Assembly (NCBI GenBank): GCA_965216515.1
Contig: OZ244173.1
Span: forward strand, 248,001-312,000
DNA length: 64,000 nt
Source of the DNA: CAXMRP01 sp965216515
Lineage (GTDB): Bacteria > Pseudomonadota > Alphaproteobacteria > Rhizobiales > Afifellaceae
Direction of reading: 5' to 3'
Below the pieces are notes generated by a model, which saw only the letters and a list, made by a program, of their open reading frames with translations, did not search any database and was not told the origin of the DNA. Each line of letters begins with the position of its first letter. Within the stretch, counting starts at the first letter, position 1. The translations under genes and the position numbers were made by a program. Shown here piece by piece: positions 25,455 to 34,596 of this stretch.

Positions 25455-26099
25455 TCAGGGAATCAGCGTCAGCCGGTCGCCCTCGATCTTGAGTTCGGCA
25501 AAGCGATTGAGCACATCCAGACCCAGAAGACTGCCATCGAGCTTGCCTTCGGGAAGCACGCCCACTTTGAGGTCGTGAATGGTGACCGGGCCGATGGACA
25601 TCCGGTCGACGGCTGCGCGCGCCTGGTGCGTCACACCGTTCGCTGTCTGGACCGGGCGCGTAAAGCGGAGTTGTTCAATTGCGATCCCGGTCCGCGCCGC
25701 GTCGCGCAAGGAAAGGACCGTGTGGGTCGCACCTGTATCGATCAGGAAATCGATCTCCGCCCCATCGACCGCGGCAATGACGTGAAAATGTCCGTCCACC
25801 GATCGCGAAAAGACCAGCGATTCCCGATTGTCGCGGTCGACGACGACCGCAACCCGACCCGGCCTCAGTTCCGAGATTACCGGCTGGCCGGCGCGCAGCA
25901 GCGGTTCGCGGTAGGCGTAGATGACGACGAGCGCGGCAATGATCACAAGCCATATCGCAGCCTGTTTGACAGCCCGGAACAGCCGTCCCGGCACGAATTT
26001 CAGGCCACCGGCCACCAGAAGCAGCAGACAGACCAGATAGATCAGCCGCGCCAGCCGTTCATCCTCAAGGCCAAAGATCGCAAGAAACGTACTGTCCAT
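25455..26099 (-). CDS. Membrane-anchored retropepsin-like aspartic protease
   Basis: A 214-residue protein with two N-terminal membrane segments (around residues 18-36 and 46-62) and a periplasmic C-terminal domain of the retropepsin-like clan AA family common in alphaproteobacteria. The catalytic motif is FLIDTGATHTVLS, followed by the family's GSLLGLDVLNRF near the end. A single Asp-Thr-Gly per chain implies that the active form is a dimer. It follows dusA tail-to-tail with a 9-base gap and precedes cobS head-on in the same direction. Physiological substrate unknown. Confidence 0.85.
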   Translation of the reverse strand: MDSTFLAIFGLEDERLARLIYLVCLLLLVAGGLKFVPGRLFRAVKQAAIWLVIIAALVVIYAYREPLLRAGQPVISELRPGRVAVVVDRDNRESLVFSRSVDGHFHVIAAVDGAEIDFLIDTGATHTVLSLRDAARTGIAIEQLRFTRPVQTANGVTHQARAAVDRMSIGPVTIHDLKVGVLPEGKLDGSLLGLDVLNRFAELKIEGDRLTLIP

Positions 26100-26117
26100 T
26101 CATGGCCTCCCGATCGG

Positions 26118-26906
26118 CTAGGGCGCGATTGCGCCGGCAGCCGAAAGACCCGCATACAACGCACACTCGGCAACCAGTTGTGAGGCGCCGATTGTGTCGC
26201 CGGTATGACCGCCGATCTGGTATCGGCAAAGCCTGTTGAATGCCGGAACCGACATCCCGGCCAGAACGCAGCCGAAGAATCCGGCGCCGCCGAATACCAG
26301 CAACACGAAAACCGCGGCAATGGCCGCCCAGGCAAGGGCGGACACCGCAGCGTTCATATCGGGTTGCCCGGCCGCTGCGGCAAGCCCGTCCGCCTTGGCC
26401 GGCGGAAGCAGGTGCCAATGCCAGATCGCCGTCGCCCTTGACAGGACGGCGACGCCCAGTATGGCCGCGGCGCCGGCCCAGATCGACACCGAAAGGCCAG
26501 CCAGCGCGGCCACACGGATCAGAAGGGCAAACGTCAACGCCAGGGCACCATAGGTCCCGATTCGGCTGTCGGTCATGATGGCCAGTTTTGCGTCCCGGTC
26601 GTGCCCGCCGCCAAAACCGTCGGCTGTGTCCGACAGGCCGTCTTCATGCAGGCAGCCGGTGATCGCCGCTGCCATGGCCAGGGCGATTGCCGAGGCAACC
26701 AGCGGGGCGATACCGCCCGCCAGCATCAGCGCCAGACACAGGGCCGGGCCGGCGGCAATCACCAGGCCGGCGACCGGCCAGGCGCCGGCTGCATCCTTCA
26801 GTTCGGCTGCCGTATCGGTCGGCCGGCAGGGGATGCGGGAGAAGAATGCCAGACACACAAGCGTATCGCCGGGCAGGCGGCGGATCCGGGCGATGATGTC
26901 GTCCAT
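26118..26906 (-). CDS. cobS: Adenosylcobinamide-GDP ribazoletransferase (cobalamin synthase)
   Basis: A 262-residue polytopic enzyme that joins adenosylcobinamide-GDP and alpha-ribazole in the last steps of B12 assembly. Family motifs are FFSRIPCR near residue 22 and HEDGLSDTADGFGGGHDRDAKLAIM-type acid cluster (HEDGLSDTADGFGGG, then KLAIMTDSRIGTYGA). It diverges from cobT, which supplies the ribazole phosphate, across 149 bases. No cobU/cobC gene is in the window. Confidence 0.95.
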   Translation of the reverse strand: MDDIIARIRRLPGDTLVCLAFFSRIPCRPTDTAAELKDAAGAWPVAGLVIAAGPALCLALMLAGGIAPLVASAIALAMAAAITGCLHEDGLSDTADGFGGGHDRDAKLAIMTDSRIGTYGALALTFALLIRVAALAGLSVSIWAGAAAILGVAVLSRATAIWHWHLLPPAKADGLAAAAGQPDMNAAVSALAWAAIAAVFVLLVFGGAGFFGCVLAGMSVPAFNRLCRYQIGGHTGDTIGASQLVAECALYAGLSAAGAIAP

Positions 26907-27055
26907 GTCAGAGCAACCGTTCCCTCATCGGCGAAACTGGCCGGAAATCCGCAGTGGGCAAAGGGGATTGTTCCTGCCCCTGCGTACCGTTAGACCCGGC
27001 ACCTCATAACCCACCGTTGAACCGGTTTCCACGCTTCAGGACCAATGGCCCGCAC

Positions 27056-28081
27056 ATGGCAACAACAGGCTCCGCCATACCATTCAATGACATTCGCAAT
27101 CTGATTTCGGCAATGCCGGGTCCCGACACCGCGGCGATCAAGGCTGTGCGCCGGCGCGATGCGACCCTGACGAAGCCGCCCGGCAGCCTTGGAACCATGG
27201 AATTGCTGGTCGAATGGCTGGCGGCCTGGCAGGGGCGCGAACGGCCGGAAGTCGCCCGCCCGCTCGTGGCCGTGTTTGCCGCCAATCACGGCGTGGCCGC
27301 CCGCGGTGTCTCAGCTTACCCCTCCGACGTCACCGCGCAGATGGTCGCGAACTTCTCTGCCGGTGGCGCCGCCATCAATCAGCTTTGCCATTGTTTTGAA
27401 CTTGGATTGAAGGTGTTCGAACTGGCGCTTGAGCATCCGACCCCGGACATTTGCGAGCAAGATGCCTTCGACGAGGAATCCTGCGCGGCGACCATGGCTT
27501 ATGGAATGGAGGCGATTGCCGGCGGCCCCGATCTGCTTTGCCTGGGCGAGATGGGGATTGCCAACACCACTGTCGCCGCCGCGCTCTATCTGGCGCTCTA
27601 CGGAGGCTCGGCGGCTGACTGGATCGGACGCGGCACCGGTGTCGATGACGAAGGGCTGTCGCGAAAGGAAGCCGCGGTCGGCAAAGCGGTCACCCGGATT
27701 GCCGGAACGGTTGATCCCTTGGACATCCTGCGCCGCATCGGCGGCCGTGAAATCGCCGCCATGTGCGGCGCCATTCTGGCGGCCCGAACCGAGCGAATCC
27801 CGGTTGTCGTCGACGGCTATGTGGCGACAGCCGCCGCCGCACTCCTTCACGCCGTCGCACCGTCGTCGATCGACCATTGCCAGTTCGCCCACCGATCCGC
27901 CGAAGGCGGGCATGGGAACGTCCTTGAACGGATGGGCCGAAGGCCGATCCTGGATCTCGGGCTCCGGCTCGGTGAGGGCACAGGCGCGGCGCTCGCCGCC
28001 GGCCTCATCCGCGCCGCCGCCCGGACTCATGCCGGCATGGCGACGTTCCAGGCTGCGGGCGTGTCCGACAAGTCGGGCTGA
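27056..28081 (+). CDS. cobT: Nicotinate-nucleotide--dimethylbenzimidazole phosphoribosyltransferase
   Basis: This 341-residue enzyme makes alpha-ribazole 5'-phosphate from nicotinate mononucleotide and dimethylbenzimidazole for the lower ligand of B12. Typical features are the N-terminal TKPPGSLG, FAANHGVAARGVSAYP, EMGIANTTVAAAL, and the catalytic Glu near the C-terminus in RLGEGTGAALA. ATG 27056 is chosen over the more upstream in-frame start at 26954 because MATTGSAIPF fits the family's N-terminus. It is head-to-head with cobS. Confidence 0.95.
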   Translation: MATTGSAIPFNDIRNLISAMPGPDTAAIKAVRRRDATLTKPPGSLGTMELLVEWLAAWQGRERPEVARPLVAVFAANHGVAARGVSAYPSDVTAQMVANFSAGGAAINQLCHCFELGLKVFELALEHPTPDICEQDAFDEESCAATMAYGMEAIAGGPDLLCLGEMGIANTTVAAALYLALYGGSAADWIGRGTGVDDEGLSRKEAAVGKAVTRIAGTVDPLDILRRIGGREIAAMCGAILAARTERIPVVVDGYVATAAAALLHAVAPSSIDHCQFAHRSAEGGHGNVLERMGRRPILDLGLRLGEGTGAALAAGLIRAAARTHAGMATFQAAGVSDKSG

Positions 28082-28153
28082 CATCGGCCGTTCCGAAATC
28101 CTGCATCGCTTGCGGCAACCGGAGCGCGCCGGCCGGGTTGGCGCAATCTGCGG

Positions 28154-29701
28154 TCAGGCGATTTGACGGCTTTCCCACATCTGGCCGGCGGATGGGGGCG
28201 GGTTTGTGGGTATTGGCTCCACGACGCGGCTCGCCGGAAAGGTAATGATCGCCTCGGTTCCCACACCGACTTCGCTGCGCAAATTGAAGTTACCGCCATG
28301 CAGATGAATGAGTGCCTGAACGATGGGGATGCCCAGGCCGGCTCCCTGTTCGGCGTTCTTGATCGAAACGGAGCCCTGGCCGAACGCCGACAGCACAACC
28401 GGCAATTCCTCTTTCGGAATTCCCGGTCCGTTGTCCAGCACGCTCAGATACTGGCCGCCCGACTGGGTGCGCCCGGCCTTGATGACGATCTTGCCGTTGT
28501 CGGGGGTGAACTTCAGCGCATTGGAAATCAGGTTGAGGACGACCTGGCGGATCGCCTGTTGGTCGAGCAACAAACGATCCATGCTCTCGTCGTAGATCTG
28601 GTCGATCGCAATTGCCTTTTGCCGCGCCTTGAGGTCGAGAAGGTTGCGGGCCTCGCCGGCAATCCCGACCAGAGAGGCCAGTTCCTCGCGCAATTCACGT
28701 TTACCGGCCTCGATTCGCGACAGGTCGAGGATTTCGTTGATCAAATTGAGAAGATGCTGGCCGGAGTGGTGGATATCCGCCAGATATTCCTTGTAGGCGT
28801 CATTTTCGAGCGGGCCGAGGAGTTCGTTGCCGACCACTTCGGAGAATCCCAGAATTGCGTTGAGCGGTGTTCGCAATTCGTGGCTCATTGTCGCCAGGAA
28901 TTGTGATTTGGCGGAGTTGGCCGCCTCCGCGCGGCGCCGTGCCTCGTCGGAGACCGCCTTGGCCTGCTCCAATTCGGCAAAGAATGCGTCCTTCTGGGCC
29001 CGATAGCTCAGGTTTTGGCGATGTTGATCGTAAAGATGCCGGGTCAGGTAGAGGAAGAATATCTCTACACCCAGTGTCGACAGCGCGATCATGATGTTGG
29101 AAAAGGTCGGATCCAGCACATGGACGATTGCCATGCAAAAGGCGAGCGGGATGGTTCCGACAACGGCCGCGCCGGGAATCGGCGAAGACAGGAGTGCGCC
29201 GATGGAGAGCACGACGATCACCGCCGCAAACCGGATGATGTCGAGACCGGCCGTGACTTCCTGCATCCCGTAAATGGGGAACAGAAGCGGGTAGATGCCC
29301 CAGGACAGGCCATAGATCAGGTCGCGCTGGACAAACCGGCGTTTCCACTTGGTGAGGCTGGTTTCACGCGTGCCCTCGTTGAGGAAAGTTCGGCATCCGC
29401 GAATGACCATCGTGTGGGCAAGAAGCATGATCGCCGCCCATGCCAGCGCGAGGATTGGATTGCTGATTGAACCCAATGCCACGCCCATCACCATGACCAG
29501 CGCCGGAACAACCAGCGCCGCCGATATCCGGTTCTTGGCGAACAGGTCGATCAGTTCATGGCGGTGGTGAAAGATCTGGCGGCGCGGATTGCTGCTGGCG
29601 CTCTCGTCCCGCAACAGAGCCCGCGCAATCAGGCGGCGGCGCGCCGACCGCGAATCTGAGTCGGTTGGATGTTGCCGGTCCGGTGCCGGAGCGTCTGGCA
29701 T
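28154..29701 (-). CDS. Membrane sensor histidine kinase
   Basis: A 515-residue kinase. An N-terminal membrane region with about five to six hydrophobic segments (residues 60-200) acts as sensor or anchor. A short coiled linker rich in Ala/Glu/Gln follows (residues 225-255). The HisKA domain carries the phosphorylated His in MSHELRTPLNAILGFSE, and the ATPase domain has NLISNALKFT (N box), DNGPGIP (G1) and GAGLGIPIVQALIHLHGG (G2). There is no receiver domain or response regulator next to it. Similar cytoplasmic parts occur in the PleC/DivJ group of alphaproteobacteria, so a cell-cycle or phosphorelay role is possible. Confidence 0.9.
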   Translation of the reverse strand: MPDAPAPDRQHPTDSDSRSARRRLIARALLRDESASSNPRRQIFHHRHELIDLFAKNRISAALVVPALVMVMGVALGSISNPILALAWAAIMLLAHTMVIRGCRTFLNEGTRETSLTKWKRRFVQRDLIYGLSWGIYPLLFPIYGMQEVTAGLDIIRFAAVIVVLSIGALLSSPIPGAAVVGTIPLAFCMAIVHVLDPTFSNIMIALSTLGVEIFFLYLTRHLYDQHRQNLSYRAQKDAFFAELEQAKAVSDEARRRAEAANSAKSQFLATMSHELRTPLNAILGFSEVVGNELLGPLENDAYKEYLADIHHSGQHLLNLINEILDLSRIEAGKRELREELASLVGIAGEARNLLDLKARQKAIAIDQIYDESMDRLLLDQQAIRQVVLNLISNALKFTPDNGKIVIKAGRTQSGGQYLSVLDNGPGIPKEELPVVLSAFGQGSVSIKNAEQGAGLGIPIVQALIHLHGGNFNLRSEVGVGTEAIITFPASRVVEPIPTNPPPSAGQMWESRQIA

Positions 29702-29885
29702 GTCAACATTCGCCGATAGGTCATACGTCCTGACAGGCTGAATAAATGCCCGATGTAAAAATCGTGCTATCCCGGATGGTTAAGAAATTAGACATGGTAT
29801 GCGGGGAATGGGCGGTTTTCGGCGGCTCCAGCGGTTGGTTCCGCACCGGACAGCCCGGTTCCGCACCGACCTGTTGGAGGGAAGC

Positions 29886-30497
29886 GTGAAACTGTTGGAT
29901 GGCGGACGTGCGCCCAATCCGCGCCGGGTTCGGATATTTCTGGCGGAAAAAGGCGTCGCCGTTCCGCTGGTGCCGGTCGATCTGGGGAACCTGGAGCACA
30001 AAAGCGAGGCGTTTGGCGCCATCAATCCGATGCATCGTGTACCGGTGCTGATTTTCGACGATGGCACAAAACTTGCCGAATCGGTGGCCATCTGCCGCTA
30101 TTTCGAGGCTCTGCATCCGGAACCGCCGCTATTCGGGTCCGGTCCGCTGGGGTCCGCCCTTGTGGAAATGTGGAACCGCCGGATGGAATTGGAGCTGCTG
30201 TTCGCCGTCGCGCAGGTGTTTCGGCATGGTCACCCGAAGATGGGGTATCTGGAAAATCCGCAGATCGCCCGATGGGCCGATGCCAATCGGCCGCGGGTGA
30301 TGAAACGGCTGGCGTGGCTCAATGAGGAACTGGCGACACGGCCGTTTGTCGCCGGCGGGGCATTCACAATCGCGGATATCACCGGTTTCGTCGCCACCGA
30401 ATTGATGAAGCCGGCAAAACTGACAATCCCGGAATCCTTCGGCCACCTTTTGGATTGGCGTGACCGGATCAGGGCGCGACCCTCCGCCAATGCCTGA
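29886..30497 (+). CDS. Glutathione S-transferase family protein
   Basis: A 203-residue GST. GTG 29886 is the likely start because GGAGG lies 5 bases upstream; the frame from ATG 29799 adds residues that do not fit the fold. The thioredoxin-like half has APNPRRVRIFLAEKG, RVPVLIFDDG with the cis-Pro, and LAESVAICRYFEAL. The helical half has FTIADITGFVA. The Asn-Pro-Arg at the start of helix 1 is like that of many bacterial GSTs with Ser or Cys replaced. It overlaps the UDG-like gene by 8 bases. Substrate unknown. Confidence 0.87.
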   Translation: MKLLDGGRAPNPRRVRIFLAEKGVAVPLVPVDLGNLEHKSEAFGAINPMHRVPVLIFDDGTKLAESVAICRYFEALHPEPPLFGSGPLGSALVEMWNRRMELELLFAVAQVFRHGHPKMGYLENPQIARWADANRPRVMKRLAWLNEELATRPFVAGGAFTIADITGFVATELMKPAKLTIPESFGHLLDWRDRIRARPSANA

Positions 30498-31137
30498 TTG
30501 CCCGACATCTGCCCCCGAATCGCTGATCGCCTGTACCGCAAGGATCCGGGTCTGCCGCATATGTCGCGACAGCCCCAGCGGTCAGCGGTTGCCCCATGAG
30601 CCCAGGCCGGTTCTGCAGGTGTCCGATACCGCCCGCCTGTGTATCGCGGGCCAGGCGCCCGGAATCCGGGTTCATGCATCCGGCCGGCCGTTCACCGATC
30701 CGTCAGGCGACCGGTTGCGAAGCTGGTTGGATATGCCGGAATCGGTCTTCTATGACCCGGCGAAGGTGGCCATTGTGCCGATGGGTTTTTGTTTTCCCGG
30801 TCATGATGCGCGAGGCGCCGACCGTCCGCCGCGGCCGGAATGTGCGGCCACCTGGCATCGAACCCTTTTTGCCGCCATGCCGAAAACGGATTTGATACTG
30901 GCTGTCGGGCAATATGCGCAGGCCTGGCATCTTCGCGGGCGCAAGGGCCGCTCGTTGACCGAAACCGTCAGCAATTGGCGAACCTATTTGGGCGACAATT
31001 CCATGGTCCCGCGCATATTGCCGCTGCCGCATCCGTCATGGCGCAACAATGCCTGGCTGAAACGCAATCCATGGTTTGAGGCGGAGCTGCTGCCGGAACT
31101 GCGGGAAACGGTCCGGGCCTGTCTGGCACCAGAGTGA
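30490..31137 (+). CDS. Uracil-DNA glycosylase superfamily protein
   Basis: A 215-residue protein of the UDG fold. Motif 1 reads CIAGQAPGIRVHASGRPF, where the acidic residue found in true glycosylases after the Gly-Pro-Gly turn is absent, and motif 2 is PLPHPSWRNN, with the conserved His-Pro-Ser. An N-terminal Cys pair (CRICRD) recalls the iron-sulfur ligands of family 4 enzymes, but the other two Cys are not obvious. It could be a divergent glycosylase or a member acting on another substrate. Translation is coupled to the GST gene by an 8-base overlap. Confidence 0.8.
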   Translation: MPDCPTSAPESLIACTARIRVCRICRDSPSGQRLPHEPRPVLQVSDTARLCIAGQAPGIRVHASGRPFTDPSGDRLRSWLDMPESVFYDPAKVAIVPMGFCFPGHDARGADRPPRPECAATWHRTLFAAMPKTDLILAVGQYAQAWHLRGRKGRSLTETVSNWRTYLGDNSMVPRILPLPHPSWRNNAWLKRNPWFEAELLPELRETVRACLAPE

Positions 31138-31275
31138 TAGATGAGAAATATCGTTCTACCAGGGCGCGGAAATCACCCTTGAATGAAATCAGATTTGCTG
31201 TATATCGCCTTTCCTGAAATAATGTTCTGTCTGTACAGGGCGTTTCGTTGTCCTGCCGATGATCGGAGAACATGC

Positions 31276-31767
31276 ATGGACCGCCTCGACCGCATGATCC
31301 TGTCGGTGCTTCAGGAAGATGTCACCGTTCCGGTTGCCGAGATCGGTCGCCGGGTCGGCCTGTCGACGACACCCTGCTGGCGCCGTATCCAGAAGATGGA
31401 GGAAGACGGTGTCATCCGGAAGCGGGTCGCCGTTCTCGATCCGGCGAAAGTCAACGCGAAAGTCACCGTATTCGTGTCCGTCACGACCAATCAGCACAAC
31501 GAGGACTGGCTGATCCGGTTCGCCAAGATCATTTCGGAGTTTCCGGAAGTTGTCGAATTTTACCGGATGAGCGGCAATATCGACTATCTCCTGAAGGTCG
31601 TGGTGCCCGATATCGATGCCTATGACAGGTTTTACAAGAAACTTGTCGGCAAGATCGACATAACCGATGTCTCGTCGGTATTCGCCATGGAGAGTATCAA
31701 GAATACGACCGTGCTGCCCCTGAATTACATGGAGCTGGAAACCGGCGCCAGATCGCGGGCCGGCTGA
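31276..31767 (+). CDS. Lrp/AsnC-family transcriptional regulator
   Basis: A 163-residue one-domain-plus-sensor regulator. The N-terminal helix-turn-helix is VPVAEIGRRVGLSTTPCWRRIQKMEEDGVI; the C-terminal RAM (amino-acid binding) domain has VEFYRMSGNIDYLLKVVVPD and TDVSSVFAMESIKNTTVLPL. ATG 31276 matches the family's N-terminus (MDRLDRMIL). It lies 50 bases before a cobalamin-independent methionine synthase-like gene, which it may control in response to an amino acid such as methionine. A 138-base gap before it likely holds its promoter. Confidence 0.92.
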   Translation: MDRLDRMILSVLQEDVTVPVAEIGRRVGLSTTPCWRRIQKMEEDGVIRKRVAVLDPAKVNAKVTVFVSVTTNQHNEDWLIRFAKIISEFPEVVEFYRMSGNIDYLLKVVVPDIDAYDRFYKKLVGKIDITDVSSVFAMESIKNTTVLPLNYMELETGARSRAG

Positions 31768-31818
31768 GCAGGATCGGCATCGGCGCACCGTTCGCGTTCT
31801 GGATGGGAAAGACAGGTT

Positions 31819-32880
31819 ATGGGCTTGCAGACCACGTGCATCGGATCATATCCCAAACCGGACGACCTGCCGGTCGTCGACTGGTTCCAGGCCGACAGGG
31901 GTTTGACGGACGGCGGCGGCGACGTCACGCGGCATTATTCGCAAGTGATGGCAAATGCCGACGCGGCGACCGAAGCCAAACTCGTCGCCGCCACCAGGGC
32001 CGCGGTCGATGATCAGGTTGCCTGCGGTATCGATATCCCGACCGACGGTGAACAGCGGCGGGAAAACTACATTCACTATCACTGCCGCCACCTGGGCGGA
32101 TTCGACTTCGAGAATCTCACCAGCCGCGTGTTGCGCGACGGCGCATATAGCGCCGATTTGCCGACGATCACAGGCAGAATCGCACCGCGCGGCAACCATT
32201 TCCTGACCTCGGACTTTGAGATTGCCAGCCGGTTCACCGACCGGCCGGTAAAGATCACGGTGCCCGGGCCGTTGACCATCATGGACACGACCGCAAATGC
32301 GCACTACGCCGAGGAGAAAAGCCTGGCCGCCGATCTGGCCGATGCGCTCAATTTCGAGATCCGCGCCCTGGCGGCGGCCGGCTGCCGCCATATCCAGGTC
32401 GATGAGCCGCTATTTGCCCGCAATGTCGACGGCGCGCTGGACTATGGCATGGAATGCCTCGACCGTTGTTTCCACCGGGTGCCGGACGGCGTGACCCGTA
32501 TCATGCATATGTGTTGCGGCTACCCGGAGCATCTCGACGATCGCGACTATCACAAGGCCGATCCGCAAAGCTACGATCGCCTCGCCGCGGCGGTCGATGC
32601 CGCTTCCGTGGACCAGATATCCATCGAGGATGCCCATCGCCACAATGATCTGGCGTTGCTGGAAAAGTTTCAGCGATCCACCGTGATCCTCGGTGTTGTG
32701 GCGATCGCTGAAAGCCGGGTGGAGCCAGTGGACGAAATCGTCGCGCGGCTGACCGCCGCGCTGGATCACATCGATCCGGACCGGTTGGTCGCGGCGCCGG
32801 ATTGCGGCCTGGCGATGCTCGGGCGCGATTTGGCGATGACCAAGCTCACCAGTTTGTGTGAAGCTGCGCGCGCGGTATGA
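31819..32880 (+). CDS. Methionine synthase II (MetE) C-terminal-domain-like protein
   Basis: A 353-residue protein equal to the catalytic C-terminal barrel of cobalamin-independent methionine synthase without the N-terminal domain. Visible are TTCIGSYPKPDDLP at the start, VPGPLTIMD, IQVDEPLFARN, the zinc ligands in MHMCCGYPE (His-x-Cys) and the distal Cys in APDCGLAMLG. Core-type proteins of this kind transfer methyl groups to homocysteine from donors other than folate polyglutamate, such as methylcobamides in archaea; in bacteria the donor is often unknown. The upstream Lrp-type regulator suggests amino-acid-responsive expression. Confidence 0.87.
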   Translation: MGLQTTCIGSYPKPDDLPVVDWFQADRGLTDGGGDVTRHYSQVMANADAATEAKLVAATRAAVDDQVACGIDIPTDGEQRRENYIHYHCRHLGGFDFENLTSRVLRDGAYSADLPTITGRIAPRGNHFLTSDFEIASRFTDRPVKITVPGPLTIMDTTANAHYAEEKSLAADLADALNFEIRALAAAGCRHIQVDEPLFARNVDGALDYGMECLDRCFHRVPDGVTRIMHMCCGYPEHLDDRDYHKADPQSYDRLAAAVDAASVDQISIEDAHRHNDLALLEKFQRSTVILGVVAIAESRVEPVDEIVARLTAALDHIDPDRLVAAPDCGLAMLGRDLAMTKLTSLCEAARAV

Positions 32881-32920
32881 GGTCGGTGATACAATCGGCG
32901 CTGCAGCCGTCAACCGTCGA

Positions 32921-33643
32921 CTAGCCTGAAAGTGGCGGCAGGTTCAGACGCGCCCTCACGCCGTCGGACCGCAATTCCTTTGCCGCATCCCGTCCGATCC
33001 ACCGCGCGGTCCGGTCATCGGACCGGGAAAGGTTTTCCGCCATCGCCAGGGCAGGGCGATGCAACACCGCCGATCGCTTGCCGATCTGTCGCAGCGCCCA
33101 GTTTACGGCCTTTTTCACGAAGTTCCTTGGGTCGGTGGCATGGGCTTCGATTTGCCCAAGATAGGGCAGAAAATCGGCGTCGTCGGCGTGTCGATCCTTT
33201 ACCGCGCGGCGGGCGATCATCACAAACCCGGCGCGTTTGACGAATTCGCGCGCCTCTTCCGCGCACCACGCGGCGATTTTGGCTTCCGCAAACGGCGTTT
33301 GGATAAAGAGGTCACACACGCCGTCGACAATGTCCCAGGAATCGAATTCGTTCACCCATGCGTCGATCTGCGCTTCGGTCACATCGCCGGGAATATCGAT
33401 GAAGGAGGCGAGAAGACGTGTTTCACGCTTGCCATGCGCCCACAATGCCAGCGCCAGCTCATGGTCTTTCGCGATTTCCCGCGACAAAGGCCGCAAGACG
33501 GAAAGCGGCACGCCGTAGGCGTTGTCGGTGGCGATGCCGTAGCGCGCCATTCCGGCCCGGTTTTCCGGGCTTTCCAGGCGCTCAAGGCGGGCGATGATCT
33601 CCTCAAGCGTGAATTGCCGCCGCTTGCGCCGTGTCGCGCTCAT
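32921..33643 (-). CDS. DNA alkylation repair protein (AlkD-like)
   Basis: A 240-residue HEAT-repeat protein of the AlkD family of DNA glycosylases that remove bulky or cationic alkylated bases. Recognisable parts are YGIATDNAYGVPLSVLRPLSREI, WAHGKRETRLLASF (conserved Trp and Glu), DSWDIVDGVCD (Asp) and FVKKAVNWALRQIGKR (Trp and Arg in the DNA groove). Its start overlaps the stop of the hydroxyacid dehydrogenase gene by 4 bases, so the two are co-transcribed although functionally unrelated as far as can be seen. Confidence 0.92.
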   Translation of the reverse strand: MSATRRKRRQFTLEEIIARLERLESPENRAGMARYGIATDNAYGVPLSVLRPLSREIAKDHELALALWAHGKRETRLLASFIDIPGDVTEAQIDAWVNEFDSWDIVDGVCDLFIQTPFAEAKIAAWCAEEAREFVKRAGFVMIARRAVKDRHADDADFLPYLGQIEAHATDPRNFVKKAVNWALRQIGKRSAVLHRPALAMAENLSRSDDRTARWIGRDAAKELRSDGVRARLNLPPLSG

Positions 33644-34521
33644 GGGCGGTTGGAAAAACGCTCCAGCCGGCGCATCAGGCTGGACGTATCCCAGCGTCCG
33701 CCGCCCATCGACTGGACTTCCGCATAAAACTGGTCAACCAGCGCCGCAACCGGAACATGGGCACCGTTTCGCCGGGCTTCGGCCAGGCAGATATCCAGAT
33801 CCTTGCGCATCCAGTTGACGGCAAACCCGTGGTCATAGTCATCGGCGTTCATCGTCTTGTGCCGGTTTTCCATCTGCCAAGACCCCGCCGCACCCTGCGC
33901 AATGACGTCGACCACCTGATCGATATCGAGGCCGGCGCAGCGTGCGAAATGGAGTCCCTCCGCCAATCCCTCCACCAGGCCGGCAATGCAAATCTGGTTG
34001 ACCATCTTGGTCAGTTGGCCCGATCCGGCCGGCCCCATCAGGCCGACCTTGCGCGCATAGCAGCCGATGACCGGCTCCGCGCTGTCGAATGCCGCCTTCT
34101 CGCCGCCGACCATGACGGTCAGGACACCGTTTTCCGCCCCGGCCTGGCCGCCGGAGACCGGGGCATCGAGAAAGCCGAACCCGGCTTCCGCCGCCGCCCC
34201 GGCAAGCTCCCGCGCAATGGCCGCGCTGGCTGTCGTGTTGTCGACGAAAATCGCGCCCGGCTTCATCGCCGGAAAGGCGCCTTCGGCGCCCAGCGTCACC
34301 GCGCGCAGATCCTCGTCATTGCCGACACAGGCAAACACGAAATCACAATCCGCGGCGGCTTCCCCGGGCGTTGCAGCCGCCTCGCCGCCATGTTCGCCAA
34401 CCCAGGCGTCGGCCTTGGCCCGGGTACGATTGTAGACTGCGACCTCATGGCCGCCTTGTTTCAGATGCCGGGCCATGGGATCGCCCATCACGCCCAATCC
34501 GATAAATGCGACTCTAGCCAT
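33640..34521 (-). CDS. NAD-dependent 3-hydroxyacid dehydrogenase (HIBADH/tartronate semialdehyde reductase family)
   Basis: A 293-residue beta-hydroxyacid dehydrogenase. The Rossmann motif is FIGLGVMGDPMARHL, the substrate-binding segment is FLDAPVSGGQAGAENG, and the catalytic Lys lies in GSGQLTKMVNQ. The cofactor loop ends in YNRT, with Asn-Arg-Thr, which usually means NADP preference in this family. The precise substrate (3-hydroxyisobutyrate, tartronate semialdehyde or other) cannot be told. It is followed by the AlkD gene with a 4-base overlap. Confidence 0.88.
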   Translation of the reverse strand: MARVAFIGLGVMGDPMARHLKQGGHEVAVYNRTRAKADAWVGEHGGEAAATPGEAAADCDFVFACVGNDEDLRAVTLGAEGAFPAMKPGAIFVDNTTASAAIARELAGAAAEAGFGFLDAPVSGGQAGAENGVLTVMVGGEKAAFDSAEPVIGCYARKVGLMGPAGSGQLTKMVNQICIAGLVEGLAEGLHFARCAGLDIDQVVDVIAQGAAGSWQMENRHKTMNADDYDHGFAVNWMRKDLDICLAEARRNGAHVPVAALVDQFYAEVQSMGGGRWDTSSLMRRLERFSNRP

Positions 34522-34596
34522 CGCCCGCGCCGGTCCTTTCGTTTATCTGTTTGCCTGGTCGGCGCAGGGTGCGCTGCGTCGATACAAGACCGCCCG

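Noticed and set aside
26907..27055. B12-box-like word (GCCCACTG on the leftward strand) between cobS and cobT, suggesting a cobalamin riboswitch
   Set aside because: The gap is only 149 bases, the spacing and flanking conserved elements of a cobalamin riboswitch are not in order, and the B12 box is only approximate.
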